6,089 nt of DNA, from positions 1 through 6,089 of the forward strand of contig JAABSN010000200.1 of the NCBI GenBank assembly GCA_011390385.1, given 5' to 3'. The position numbers and the translations under genes were made by a program. Positions 5,850 through 6,089 of this stretch are shown here, in pieces. Source of the stretch: Thioalkalivibrio nitratireducens (GTDB lineage Bacteria > Pseudomonadota > Gammaproteobacteria > Ectothiorhodospirales > Ectothiorhodospiraceae). Every line of letters begins with the position of its first letter. The stretch's first letter is position 1. Below the pieces are notes generated by a model that did not search any database, was not told the origin of the DNA, and saw nothing but the letters and a program-made list of their open reading frames with translations.

Positions 5850-5898
5850 ACGCCTCCGGCATGATCTGTCCGGGGGCGACAGAAGATGCCGAAGGCGT
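5850..5898 (-). terminator. Two-tier hairpin downstream of tRNA-Ile, likely terminator or processing stem
   Basis: Arms 5850-5862 and 5886-5898 pair over 13 bp with one G-U wobble on the minus-strand RNA. Inside, after a 2-by-2 internal loop (GA opposite AG), TCTGTC (5865-5870) and GACAGA (5878-5883) make a second 6-bp stem with a 7-nt loop. On the minus strand the structure is followed by TTGTCTTTATT, which is moderately T-rich. It starts 4 nt beyond the tRNA 3' end. An intrinsic terminator closing the 16S-tRNA transcript is the simplest reading; an RNase III processing stem is the alternative. Confidence 0.65.
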
Positions 5899-5902
5899 CC
5901 AA

Positions 5903-5976
<74 letters not shown>

Positions 5977-6069
5977 ATTGAAACAATGGACCTGCCGAGC
6001 CGGCATGGTGCAGTTCTTGCTGCAGATAGCTTGTGTGGGCGTCCCGGAAGTTCCGGGTGCATTCTCTTT
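5977..6069 (-). other. Spacer between 16S rRNA and tRNA-Ile with several hairpins
   Basis: The 93-nt transcribed spacer contains four compact inverted repeats: CCCGGAA-G-TTCCGGG (6043-6057), TGCAG-TTCTTG-CTGCA (6009-6024), TGCCG-AGC-CGGCA (5993-6005) and CCATTG-AAA-CAATGG (5975-5989), the last overlapping the first two bases of the tRNA. These are probably precursor-RNA folding and processing signals. Confidence 0.7.
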
Positions 6070-6089
6070 AAAGGAGGTGATCCAGCCGC
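6070..6089 (-). rRNA. rrs: 16S ribosomal RNA, 3' end only (partial)
   Basis: The minus strand reads GCGGCTGGATCACCTCCTTT, the conserved 3' end of bacterial 16S rRNA with the anti-Shine-Dalgarno CCTCC at 6073-6077. The body of the gene lies beyond the right edge. The 3' end is placed at about 6070 by alignment with the remembered E. coli end and could be off by a base or two. Confidence 0.95.

Noticed and set aside
5647..5862. Upstream extension of the pseudopilin to an ATG at 5862
   Set aside because: It would add 72 residues before the prepilin signal and start inside the hairpin after tRNA-Ile. The prepilin leader should be short, so ATG 5646 is preferred.

Overview
The window looks like a high-GC chromosomal segment from a planctomycete, probably of the Phycisphaerae type. 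Three things point there. One gene encodes an H-X9-DG type prepilin-like protein with an FTLIE signal and an LLPALGKAR continuation. A periplasmic cytochrome c is fused to a PQQ-type sugar dehydrogenase. A 16S rRNA end and tRNA-Ile are followed by protein genes rather than 23S rRNA, the unlinked rRNA arrangement known in Planctomycetes. This placement is inferred from gene style, because only about 20 nt of 16S rRNA are present.

Layout from left to right. Positions 1-94 (minus) hold the first 31 codons of a lipoprotein-like gene cut by the window edge. Positions 169-1635 (minus) encode an MscS-type channel with a signal peptide and a periplasmic BON domain. Positions 1636-1885 are non-coding apart from a possible longer MscS start, and carry phased 13-bp repeats, G-tract repeats and a hairpin. 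Positions 1886-2545 (minus) encode a nitroreductase-family flavoprotein. A 110-bp divergent region with a candidate promoter separates it from 2656-3294 (plus), a 212-aa cytoplasmic protein I do not recognise. That gene converges on 3450-4874 (minus), the cytochrome c/PQQ sugar dehydrogenase fusion. Upstream of it on the same strand, 55 bp away, is 4930-5646 (minus), the prepilin-like pseudopilin.

The right end is the 3' part of an rRNA operon read leftwards. It contains the last ~20 nt of 16S rRNA including the anti-Shine-Dalgarno, a 93-nt spacer with several hairpins, tRNA-Ile(GAU) without encoded CCA, then a long two-tier hairpin that probably ends or processes the transcript. No 23S or 5S gene follows for at least 5.8 kb.

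The genes look like a set of individual envelope and redox functions rather than one pathway. Most lie on the minus strand, and only the pseudopilin/dehydrogenase pair is spaced closely enough to suggest cotranscription. I found no CRISPR array, transposase, phage gene, toxin-antitoxin pair or defence system. The least expected signals are the unlinked rRNA layout, a hairpin motif shared by the rRNA spacer and a distant intergenic region, and the phased repeats upstream of the MscS gene.
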